Virus record (IMG/VR): IMGVR_UViG_3300002137_000151
Location: 1 to 22,987 of that record
From: a virus
DNA length: 22,987 nucleotides
Strand: one strand, 5' to 3'
Shown here: one piece after another, positions 6,146 through 13,059 of the stretch
Layout: every line of letters begins with the position of its first letter
How positions within the stretch are numbered: position 1 is the stretch's first letter
Translations under genes and position numbers: made by a program
Notes under the pieces: generated by a model
Database searches by the model: none
What the model was told of the DNA's origin: nothing
The model's input: the letters and a program-made list of their open reading frames with translations, nothing else

Positions 6146-6967
6146 ATGACAACTATAAATGCGGCTCAGCTAAAGCTGGGCAATAACGGTAAAGGGTCGC
6201 AGGTTAGCACAAACATGCGTCGCCAACCCATAGATATGGGGACGGTAGAAGAAGTACCTAAAGTAAAACGGGGTCTTCCCGCCCCTAAAGCGCGAGGTAA
6301 AGCGGGTATATTAGCACGGGTGATAAAACTTGCCAGAGGTGCGGCTGTTGCGCTCAACGCTTCAACTTACTCCAAAGGTCTAAACACCAATGAGGATGCG
6401 GAGTTAAAGAAGCGAAAAGCATCTTCCCCTACCCTTAGCGCGAGTAACGCTCGACGTGGTGCGGCACGTATTAAAGAAGGTGTTAACAAGGGTCTTAACA
6501 GCAATAACAGCGTCAGAAAAACGCCTGATTATGTTGGTGGTAAGAAAAAACGGGAAGGTGGACAAGCTAGGTCACTTAAGCCCGTTAAAGCGGCAGTCGC
6601 CGCTACAACGTCAGCCGCCGCTAAAACGCCCGTTAAAACGACAGCCGCCGCTACAACGTCAGCCGCCGCTAAAACGCCCGTTAAATTTGTGGGGCAAGGC
6701 TTACGAAAGGCAGGTATGTCTGTTAGTGGTAGCATAGGTGACAGCGTCTCTAGTCTCGGCAATGTTACGAGCAACGTAATGAAGGCTGACCTAACAGATG
6801 CATCACTTAAAAAGGCTGGCTTAGCCGCCTCAAACAAGGATGCCTCTAAAGGGTTTGCAGGTTCGTTTAAGCGCCTCTTTGAGGGCAACATCGATAATGC
6901 AGGTTCTGCGGCATACAAAAAGTATGGGGCTGGGCGTGGCTTATCTGAGTTACTCAAAAGCAAGTAA
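6146..6967 (+). CDS. Basic Ala/Lys-rich protein with tandem repeat, between connector and scaffold
   Basis: A 273-residue protein without a counterpart between genes 8 and 9 of T7. It is rich in Lys, Ala, Ser and Gly and poor in aromatic residues. Residues about 146-180 contain two 16-residue repeats, PVKAAVAATTSAAAKT and PVKTTAAATTSAAAKT, then a further PVK, reminiscent of the PAK-type repeats of histone H1-like and AlgP-like proteins. The Arg/Lys-rich N-terminal half also looks disordered; the last 60 residues (FKRLFEGN, YKKYGAGRGLSELLKSK) may form helices. No enzyme motif or membrane segment is seen. Its place in the head operon suggests a virion or assembly protein, perhaps DNA-binding, but that is inference from composition and position. 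Confidence 0.72.
   Translation: MTTINAAQLKLGNNGKGSQVSTNMRRQPIDMGTVEEVPKVKRGLPAPKARGKAGILARVIKLARGAAVALNASTYSKGLNTNEDAELKKRKASSPTLSASNARRGAARIKEGVNKGLNSNNSVRKTPDYVGGKKKREGGQARSLKPVKAAVAATTSAAAKTPVKTTAAATTSAAAKTPVKFVGQGLRKAGMSVSGSIGDSVSSLGNVTSNVMKADLTDASLKKAGLAASNKDASKGFAGSFKRLFEGNIDNAGSAAYKKYGAGRGLSELLKSK
6581..6685 (+). repeat. 48-bp tandem repeat (two units plus 9-bp partial)
   Basis: Units at 6581-6628 and 6629-6676 both start CCCGTTAAA and share ACGTCAGCCGCCGCTAAAACG (part of it); a third CCCGTTAAA follows at 6677. The unit length is a multiple of three, so gain or loss of copies keeps the frame. The units differ at a few bases, mainly near the start. Confidence 0.9.
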
Positions 6968-6984
6968 GTAAATAAAAAATTATC

Positions 6985-6989
6985 AGGAG
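6985..6989 (+). promoter_or_regulatory. Ribosome binding site for the scaffold gene (supports GTG start)
   Basis: AGGAG at 6985-6989 is 6 bases upstream of a GTG at 6996. No ATG lies nearby in frame, so GTG is taken as the scaffold start. Confidence 0.65.
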
Positions 6990-6995
6990 TATTTT

Positions 6996-7784
6996 GTGGA
7001 AGACATCAACACATTTGATGGCGAACCTACAGAGACTGCTGAACAGCAAGCGGAATTAATCCGTGTGGCAGAGGGTGGTACTCCCGCCCCTGCCTCTGCT
7101 GGTTCAGATCGTCCAGAATGGTTACCAGAGAAGTTCAAATCTGCGGAAGATTTAGCACAAGCATATTCTGAATTAGAGCGCAGGCTTGGTTCAGATGACT
7201 ATGACGATGAGGAAACAAACGAAACAGATGAGGATTTCGATCCCAACGAGTTTTCTCCACCTGAGGTTTCTGAATACCTAGCGGAACAGAACCTTAACTT
7301 TGATGCGTTTGCACAAGAGTTCTACCAAAATGGGGGACTATCTGATGATGCATACACAACACTAGAACAAAACGGCATCCCACGGGGTATTGTTGATCAA
7401 TACATCGAGGGTCAGACAGCTATCATGGCTGATATGCAGGACACCGCCTTCCAAGCTGTAGGTGGTCAGGCTGAATATACAAACATGATTAGTTGGGCAC
7501 AGAACAGCTTGAGCCAAGGTGAGATTGATGCATTTAATGCCAATCTAAACACCAATGATATGGATCAAGCCTTGTTCGCAATTCAGGGACTAGCGGCGCG
7601 TTACCGATCTGATATGGGTGGTCTACCTAGGAACATGACCTATGGTCAGACTAATACCACTTCAGCGGGGTCTTACCAGTCTATCGCGGAAATGACGCGG
7701 GACATGGCAGACTCGAAGTACGCTTCCGACCCTGCATTCCGACAGATGGTGGCTTCTCGTTTGAGAAACTCCAACATCCTGTAA
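6996..7784 (+). CDS. Capsid assembly scaffold protein, T7 gp9-like
   Basis: A 262-residue acidic protein (T7 gp9 is 307). It has the usual opening of T7-type scaffolds: a Pro/Ala/Gly-rich region, then RPEWLPEKFKSAEDLAQAYSELERRLG at about residues 39-65 (key residues PEWLPEKF, SAEDLA, YSELE), then an Asp/Glu-rich linker (DDYDDEETNETDEDFD). The C-terminal part is helical with a final FRQMVASRLRNS. It would guide gp10 into a prohead and leave before DNA packaging. The start is GTG with AGGAG 6 bases upstream. It directly precedes the capsid gene, as in T7, but here a terminator lies between them. Confidence 0.92.
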   Translation: MEDINTFDGEPTETAEQQAELIRVAEGGTPAPASAGSDRPEWLPEKFKSAEDLAQAYSELERRLGSDDYDDEETNETDEDFDPNEFSPPEVSEYLAEQNLNFDAFAQEFYQNGGLSDDAYTTLEQNGIPRGIVDQYIEGQTAIMADMQDTAFQAVGGQAEYTNMISWAQNSLSQGEIDAFNANLNTNDMDQALFAIQGLAARYRSDMGGLPRNMTYGQTNTTSAGSYQSIAEMTRDMADSKYASDPAFRQMVASRLRNSNIL

Positions 7785-7800
7785 CTCCTGAAAAAACTTT

Positions 7801-7831
7801 AGCCCCCGCCTAACCGTGGGGGCTTCTTTTT
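7801..7831 (+). terminator. Rho-independent terminator after the scaffold gene
   Basis: AGCCCCCGC and GTGGGGGCT pair over 9 bp (one G-U) with a 6-base CTAACC loop at 7801-7824, followed by TCTTTTT. It begins 16 bases after the scaffold stop and should end or attenuate transcripts before the capsid gene. Confidence 0.85.
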
Positions 7832-7867
7832 AATACTAAGAATTTTAAGCAATACAGTAGATCTAGA

Positions 7868-7880
7868 CCCCCTGCGGGGG
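7868..7880 (+). other. Short GC-rich hairpin in the capsid gene leader region
   Basis: CCCCC, TGC loop, GGGGG: a perfect 5-bp stem with a 3-base loop. No T-run follows, so it is not a simple terminator. It could be an RNA processing or stability element; this is a guess. Confidence 0.45.
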
Positions 7881-7927
7881 ACAATCCTGTGTCGAGACAT
7901 TGCAAGAAAGCCTGAGTGTTAAAAACC

Positions 7928-7947
7928 AGAGCATCTGCTCTATTTTT
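7928..7947 (+). other. Weak terminator-like hairpin before the capsid gene
   Basis: AGAGC, ATCT loop, GCTCT, then ATTTTT. A run of five A at 7921-7925 mirrors the T-run, so the element is nearly symmetrical. The stem is only 5 bp, so terminator function is doubtful; a processing site or 5' stabilising hairpin is equally possible. Confidence 0.3.
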
Positions 7948-7979
7948 GTACATTCCACTTTTTTGTAAGGAACTAAACT

Positions 7980-9005
7980 ATGGCTTTGCCAGATTACTCC
8001 CCCTCCCGTCTTGGTCAAACTAACGCCGCTGGCGATGATCGCGACCTCTTTCTAAAATTGTTTGCTGGTGAAGTTCTCACGAGCTTTGAGCACACCAACA
8101 TTGGTATGGGTTTGCACCGTGTGCGCACCATCGCCAAAGGTAAATCCGCCAGCTTTCCGCTGACAGGTTATGCCTCTGCGACATATCACACCCCCGGAAC
8201 TATGATTGATCCAACGGGTGTAAAACATGGTGAGCGTATTGTCACCGTTGATGACTTGCTGATCAGCCCTGTGTTTATCGCAAACATCGATGAGGCAATG
8301 AACCACTTTGATGTGCGCGGTATCTACTCTAAAGAGTCTGGTGCGGCATTGGCACGTCAAGCTGATCGGAACGTATTCCGTACCGTTGCAAAAGCCGCGT
8401 TCATCACTAACGGCACACAAGCCGCCGCCGAGTTCGGTGCGCAGTTTGATGACGAAATCTACACAGCAAACCAGACCATTGGTGCCGTTGCAGGTGATTC
8501 AACCGACCCTGTTAAGATTGTTGAAGCAATCTACAAGGCAGTTGAAGAGTTCGCTTTGAAGAACGTGCCTACCGACAACGCTGTTATCGTGTTGCCACCT
8601 GTGCAGTACTACGCGCTGTTGAATGTCTCTGATGTCACCAAAGCCGCTTGGCTGAACCGTGATGTTGGTGGTGCAGGTTCTACCGCAGGTGCTATGGTGC
8701 CTGTTGTTGCTGGTCTGCGTGTGATGATGAGCAACCACCTCCCTCAGACTGACCAGACATTGGCACTGGCTGACGGTGATACCGCTCCAATCACAACTAG
8801 CCGTGCTGGTAAGTACAAGGCTGACTTTAGCTCAATCAAGGGCTTGATCTTCACCCCCGATGCCGCCGCATCCGTCAAGTTGATGGATCTGGGTGTTGAG
8901 GCTGAGTATCAGATCGAACGTCAAGGCACCTTGATGGTCGCTAAGTACGCTATGGGACATAACGTCCTGCGTCCTGCTTGCGCCATTGCTCTGACGAGCG
9001 CCTAA
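7980..9005 (+). CDS. Major capsid protein, T7 gp10-like
   Basis: A 341-residue HK97-fold capsid protein of the T7 family (T7 gp10A is 345). Typical segments are DRDLFLKLFAGEVLTSFEHT near the N-terminus, the GKSASFPLTG stretch, DPTGVKHGERIVTVDDLL (partial), and the C-terminal KYAMGHNVLRPACAIAL. It forms the icosahedral shell around the scaffold. AAGGA precedes the ATG. Codon choice is unlike most neighbours: Asn is almost always AAC, and Leu is mostly CTG, TTG, CTC or CTT, as expected for the most highly expressed phage gene. Terminators lie on both sides, so it appears to be its own transcription unit. I saw no obvious frameshift site for a gp10B form. Confidence 0.96.
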   Translation: MALPDYSPSRLGQTNAAGDDRDLFLKLFAGEVLTSFEHTNIGMGLHRVRTIAKGKSASFPLTGYASATYHTPGTMIDPTGVKHGERIVTVDDLLISPVFIANIDEAMNHFDVRGIYSKESGAALARQADRNVFRTVAKAAFITNGTQAAAEFGAQFDDEIYTANQTIGAVAGDSTDPVKIVEAIYKAVEEFALKNVPTDNAVIVLPPVQYYALLNVSDVTKAAWLNRDVGGAGSTAGAMVPVVAGLRVMMSNHLPQTDQTLALADGDTAPITTSRAGKYKADFSSIKGLIFTPDAAASVKLMDLGVEAEYQIERQGTLMVAKYAMGHNVLRPACAIALTSA

Positions 9006-9010
9006 ACCCT

Positions 9011-9046
9011 TAGGGGAATCCTGTAAAAGGGGTTCCCCTATTTTTT
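9011..9046 (+). terminator. Strong rho-independent terminator after the capsid gene (T7 T-phi position)
   Basis: TAGGGGAATCC pairs with GGGTTCCCCTA (11 bp with one G-U) around a TGTAAAAG loop at 9011-9040, then six T at 9041-9046. It starts 5 bases after the capsid stop, the same place as T-phi in T7, where it limits readthrough from capsid into tail genes. Confidence 0.92.
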
Positions 9047-9057
9047 CGGAGTTATGA

Positions 9058-9645
9058 ATGACACCAACCACTAAACTTGAAGCCATCAACATCATGCTTT
9101 CGAGTATCGGTGAATCTCCCGTTAACTCGTTAACATCGGGTCTAGTGGATGCGGAGATGGCTGAGACAATTTTAAACGCTACAAGCCGTGATGTTCAATC
9201 ACAAGGCTGGCACTTCAACACAGAACCTTCCTATGGGATTGTCCCATTGGCATCTGGGGAGCTACTTCTCCCTGCAAACTGCTTAAAGGTTGATCAAATC
9301 TCATCAGAACGTGAATTCGATTTGGTTCAACGCGGGTCAAAGCTCTATGACCGTAAAAAGCATACTTTCAAAATTGGGCGTACTGTACAAGTTGACATGG
9401 TAATCATGTTAGATTTTGAGCAGTTGCCAGAAGCCGCTCGGCGTTTCATTACGCTTAAGGGCGCACGAGTTTTCCAAGACCGCGCTGTAGGATCCGCAGA
9501 ATTGCATGGGTTCCAAGAGCGTGATGAGCTACGTGCTTTGGTCGAGTTAAAGGATATGGAGGCAGATACTGCTGACTACACCATATTTGATAACTATGCC
9601 GTATCACGTGTGTTCGACAGGTCTATATCTAATAAATCAAGATAA
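9058..9645 (+). CDS. Tail tubular protein A (adaptor), T7 gp11-like
   Basis: A 195-residue protein, almost exactly the length of T7 gp11 (196). The N-terminus (TTKLEAINIMLSSIGESPVN) and the NATSRDVQSQGWHFNT segment are hallmarks of T7 tail tubular protein A. It forms the dodecameric adaptor ring between connector and nozzle and provides the fibre attachment surface. The ATG at 9058 is used; an ATG four bases earlier is out of frame and stops after six codons. CGGAG at 9047-9051 serves as ribosome site and lies right behind the terminator T-run, so terminator and translation start are closely spaced. Confidence 0.94.
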   Translation: MTPTTKLEAINIMLSSIGESPVNSLTSGLVDAEMAETILNATSRDVQSQGWHFNTEPSYGIVPLASGELLLPANCLKVDQISSEREFDLVQRGSKLYDRKKHTFKIGRTVQVDMVIMLDFEQLPEAARRFITLKGARVFQDRAVGSAELHGFQERDELRALVELKDMEADTADYTIFDNYAVSRVFDRSISNKSR

Positions 9646-9654
9646 GGTTGATAT

Positions 9655-11961
9655 ATGCCGCTGATTTCAGAATCCATCCCAAACCTTGTCAACGGCGTAT
9701 CTCAACAGCCCCCCTCTCTCCGTTTGAAAACTCAGGCGCAGTTGCAGGAGAATGGGCTATCGACAGTCGTTGAAGGGTTACGTAAGCGCCCCAGTTCAGA
9801 ATTTATCGCAGAGATACCTGATGCAGTAGACTTTGATAATGCGTTTATTCATACTATTCGGCGTGATGAAAAGGAATTCTATACCCTTATAATCACGCCA
9901 TCAACTATTCGAATGTTTGACAAAGAAGGTGTATCACGTGCAGTAACAGGTAATGCATCATACTTATCAGGTCTCGTAAATCCAAGCACAGAAGTAACCG
10001 TTACATCTGTCGCTGATTACACGTTTATTGTGAACAAAACAGTTACTGTTGGGAAGCTACCAGATATCTCCCCTACACGTCCTGAAGAGGCGCTAGTGTA
10101 TGTTAGGCAGGGTGACTACTTAACAGATTATAAAGTAACATTGACATACGATGGGGCAACTACAATCGCCTCATACACCACATTCGATGCAAGCGTATCC
10201 AGCAACCAATCAGATGTTAAGACTAACAACATTGCCAAGCGGTTGTTCGACGCTCTTGTGGCTAACCTACCCTCAGCCAAATTTGCATTAACAAATTATG
10301 GTAGCACGTTCTATATCAAACGTATTGATGGTGGTGCGTTCACAATGCGTGTCGAAGACTCCCGTGGTGACACCTTTGTAAAAGGATTTAAAGGACAGGT
10401 AACAGACTTCTATGATTTGCCTCCAAAAGGTGAGCTAGGCTTTAGTATCAAAGTGATTGGAGATACTAAAGCTCAGGAGGATGATTATTATGTAACGCTT
10501 ACCGACGATAACACAGGTGGTACACCCACTTGGAAAGAAAGCGTAGCCGCAGGGTTGGAAACACATTTTGACCCCGCAACAATGCCTCATCAATTGGTTA
10601 AGCAACCTGACGGATCATTTGTGTTTCAACAGGCAGAATGGTTATCAAGGCAAGCAGGGGACGATGAAACAAACCCGTTCCCATCTTTTGTGGGGAAAAC
10701 GTTGAATGATATTTTCCTGCACCGAAACCGCCTTGGTTTACTTGCGGATGAGAATGTTATCTTTTCGGAGGCGGGTGAGTACTACAACTACTTTGCAACT
10801 ACTGTGCTAACGATCTTGGATTCAAACCCCATTGACGTGGCGGTATCAAACAACCAAGTGTCTATTCTCCGTCACGCGGTGCCGTTCAACAAAACCTTAC
10901 TTCTGTTCTCCGACTTAACACAGTTTACATTGACTGCGGGTGATCTACTCACCCCAGATACCGTAGCTATTGATGTGGCAACACAGTTTGAGGCATCCCT
11001 CCGCGCAAAACCTGTGGGTATTGGTCGCTTTGTGTTTTTCGCAACGCGCCGAGGTATTTGGTCAGGCGTTCGAGAGTATTTCGTTGAAACAGCTTCTGAT
11101 ACTACTACTAACGCGCTGGAGATTACCTCACATTGCCCACGGTATATTCAAGGGGAAGTTAAACGCCTTGCCGCCTCTTCTAACGAAGAGATGCTCTTGG
11201 CGCTGTCTGAAACAGATCCCAGCACAGTGTACGTGTACCGCTACTACTGGGGCGCACAGGAAAAGTTACAATCCTCTTGGTCAGAATGGAAGTTTGATGG
11301 TGAGGTTCTGAATGTAGACTTCAACATGAGCGACATCTTTCTAATTATTAAGAGGGCTGATGGTGTTTATTTGGAACGTATTAACCTCTCACGAGATCAG
11401 GCGACCCAGTACACCGTAAATAATTTTGGCGTTAACTTAGATCGTAGAGTGATGCTTTCTGAGGTTGGTGCAAGACCACCTTACACGTCTCAAAACATCA
11501 TCTATGTCTCATTTGATGGCATTGTAATTACCCAAGGTGATGTTGGCTGGGAAGAGAAGTTAGATGCCGCCTTAGCAAGAGGTGTGGTGTTTGCAGGTGT
11601 CCCGTACACTTTTAAATACACCTTATCAGAGGTGGTGGTGAAGCGGGAGAATGAACCAATAACAATCAGTCGCTTGCAGATGCGTAGCTTTGCTCTCGTG
11701 TATTACGACACAGGCTACTTTGAGGTGACCGTTCGTCCTAAAAGCCGAACACCTTCAAATCTAAAATTTACTGGTAGAGTTGTTGGGTCACGCAATAACT
11801 TGATTAGCGCTTTGCCAATCGAGTCAGGCACCTTCAAGTTTCCCGTATTAGCCAAAAGTGATCAGGTTGAGATTGAGATCAGTAGTGATTCATTCTTACC
11901 CTGCGCCTTCCAATCGGCTGAGTGGGAAGGCTACTACACCTTACGATCAACAAGGAATTAA
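9655..11961 (+). CDS. Tail tubular protein B (nozzle), T7 gp12-like
   Basis: A 768-residue protein (T7 gp12 is 794). The opening ESIPNLVNGVSQQPPSLRLK is the classic start of tail tubular protein B, followed by QLQENGLSTVVEGLRKRPS. The middle contains FPSFVGKTLNDIFLHRNRLG and DSNPIDVAVS, also family hallmarks. Six copies make the tail nozzle through which DNA and the core proteins leave. It begins nine bases after gp11 and its stop abuts the ATG of the next gene directly. No truncation or frameshift is seen. Confidence 0.95.
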   Translation: MPLISESIPNLVNGVSQQPPSLRLKTQAQLQENGLSTVVEGLRKRPSSEFIAEIPDAVDFDNAFIHTIRRDEKEFYTLIITPSTIRMFDKEGVSRAVTGNASYLSGLVNPSTEVTVTSVADYTFIVNKTVTVGKLPDISPTRPEEALVYVRQGDYLTDYKVTLTYDGATTIASYTTFDASVSSNQSDVKTNNIAKRLFDALVANLPSAKFALTNYGSTFYIKRIDGGAFTMRVEDSRGDTFVKGFKGQVTDFYDLPPKGELGFSIKVIGDTKAQEDDYYVTLTDDNTGGTPTWKESVAAGLETHFDPATMPHQLVKQPDGSFVFQQAEWLSRQAGDDETNPFPSFVGKTLNDIFLHRNRLGLLADENVIFSEAGEYYNYFATTVLTILDSNPIDVAVSNNQVSILRHAVPFNKTLLLFSDLTQFTLTAGDLLTPDTVAIDVATQFEASLRAKPVGIGRFVFFATRRGIWSGVREYFVETASDTTTNALEITSHCPRYIQGEVKRLAASSNEEMLLALSETDPSTVYVYRYYWGAQEKLQSSWSEWKFDGEVLNVDFNMSDIFLIIKRADGVYLERINLSRDQATQYTVNNFGVNLDRRVMLSEVGARPPYTSQNIIYVSFDGIVITQGDVGWEEKLDAALARGVVFAGVPYTFKYTLSEVVVKRENEPITISRLQMRSFALVYYDTGYFEVTVRPKSRTPSNLKFTGRVVGSRNNLISALPIESGTFKFPVLAKSDQVEIEISSDSFLPCAFQSAEWEGYYTLRSTRN

Positions 11962-12423
11962 ATGGCTTATTACCGTCCTTCTATTAAAGAGGATATCACG
12001 GTACTCGCCCCAAAAATGCGGAAGCAAGATGCACTAGAGGTCTGGCATAGCCACGGCTTGTCACCTCTAGATGCTCTTGCCATGTCTTTTAAGTTAAGTG
12101 TGGAATCCAACACCATCCTCGATGATGACAAAGAGGTCATTGGGATGTTTGGTGTTGGAGAAGCCACACCGCAGGTGGGTATTCCGTGGTTGTTAGCATC
12201 AGACAAATTACGGGATGTAACTAAACAGTTTCTTCCTGAATCTGAGAAGTGGGTCAAGCGCATGAACGAGCGCTATGACCTCCTGTATAACTACGTTTAC
12301 GCGGGGAATACCACGAGCATTAGATGGCTCAAATGGATGGGGTTTTCGTTCATACGAGAAATCCCTGATTATGGTGTTCATCCCACTAATTTTATAGAAT
12401 TTGCTAAACACAAAGGATTCTAA
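11962..12423 (+). CDS. T7 gp13-like protein with GNAT-like fold
   Basis: A 153-residue protein (T7 gp13 is 138) between gp12 and gp14 homologues, the T7 order. It resembles GNAT acetyltransferases: a central VIGMFGVGEATPQVGIPWLL region and the C-terminal YVYAGNTTSIRWLKWMGFSF, which corresponds to the N-x-x-x-x-R-x-L-x-x-x-G-F motif near the acetyl-CoA site. In T7, gp13 is needed for proper virion morphogenesis but no acetyltransferase reaction is established. It starts immediately after the gp12 stop and ends immediately before the gp14 start, so translation is coupled. Homology is firm; enzymatic activity is open. Confidence 0.88.
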   Translation: MAYYRPSIKEDITVLAPKMRKQDALEVWHSHGLSPLDALAMSFKLSVESNTILDDDKEVIGMFGVGEATPQVGIPWLLASDKLRDVTKQFLPESEKWVKRMNERYDLLYNYVYAGNTTSIRWLKWMGFSFIREIPDYGVHPTNFIEFAKHKGF

Positions 12424-13035
12424 ATGTGTACTCCCGAAGCGATGGCAGGGGCGGCGGTATTCCAAGGAATAATGCAACAAGACGCCGCTGTTGAACAAGC
12501 GAACAGGCAGAACGCAATGTATCTTGAAAATGCACAGAACGCTCGTACAGCGGCTACTGATGATCAACGCGCACTTAATATGCGGATTGGTCAGGAAGGG
12601 GATGCCGCCTCGCAACAGCGCTTTGCCGCCTTAGTTCAAGGAATGCGAAATAGCGGTACTGCCACAACCGCCGCAGGTGAAGCAGGTGTCTCAGGTAACT
12701 CTGTCTCTGCTTTACTTGCTGACCTAACCCGTCAAACAACAGTCCAACAAGGTACGATTACTCGTAACTTTGATATGACAAAAAACCAAATTGAACAGAA
12801 TAAAGAAGCAACCAAGTCAACCTTCACCTCACGAGTCAACTCCGTGCAAAAGGGGTCAGCCCCCTCAGCAACCGATGCCCTCCTTGGAATTGGGATAAAT
12901 GCTGGCATGGCATACGGTTCGGCTTCGATGGGTCAGCAGGATATTGCTAACGTTAAAAGCGGCATACCTACACGCGGAAGTAGCGCGTTACCATCCTCTG
13001 GTAGGGCGAATATGACCCGCGCTTTTAACCGGTGA
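12424..13035 (+). CDS. Internal virion protein B, T7 gp14-like
   Basis: A 203-residue Ala/Gln/Asn-rich helical protein (T7 gp14 is 196). It begins MCTPEAMAGAAVFQGIMQQ; a Met-Cys start followed by a short apolar Gly/Ala segment is also how I recall T7 gp14 beginning. A long helical region rich in Gln and Arg follows, then the Gly/Ala-rich ATDALLGIGINAGMAYGSAS, which could insert in a membrane. In T7, gp14 leaves the capsid and forms the outer-membrane pore of the ejection channel with gp15 and gp16. It abuts gp13 with no gap. Confidence 0.88.
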   Translation: MCTPEAMAGAAVFQGIMQQDAAVEQANRQNAMYLENAQNARTAATDDQRALNMRIGQEGDAASQQRFAALVQGMRNSGTATTAAGEAGVSGNSVSALLADLTRQTTVQQGTITRNFDMTKNQIEQNKEATKSTFTSRVNSVQKGSAPSATDALLGIGINAGMAYGSASMGQQDIANVKSGIPTRGSSALPSSGRANMTRAFNR

Positions 13036-13059
13036 AGCTCTTTCTAAATAAGGATAAAA

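Noticed and set aside
6529-6963. Open frame of 144 codons on the minus strand
   Set aside because: It is the antisense of the basic Ala/Lys repeat gene; GCC/GCG-rich repeats keep the reverse frame open. No ribosome site or family resemblance.
7831-7850. T7-like promoter candidate starting TAATAC before the capsid gene
   Set aside because: Only the first six bases match the T7 consensus; the CGACTCACTATAG part is not there, and no repeated copy was found elsewhere in the window.
12208-12615. Minus-strand frame of 135 codons
   Set aside because: Antisense to the gp13/gp14 junction; composition looks random and all true genes are on the + strand.
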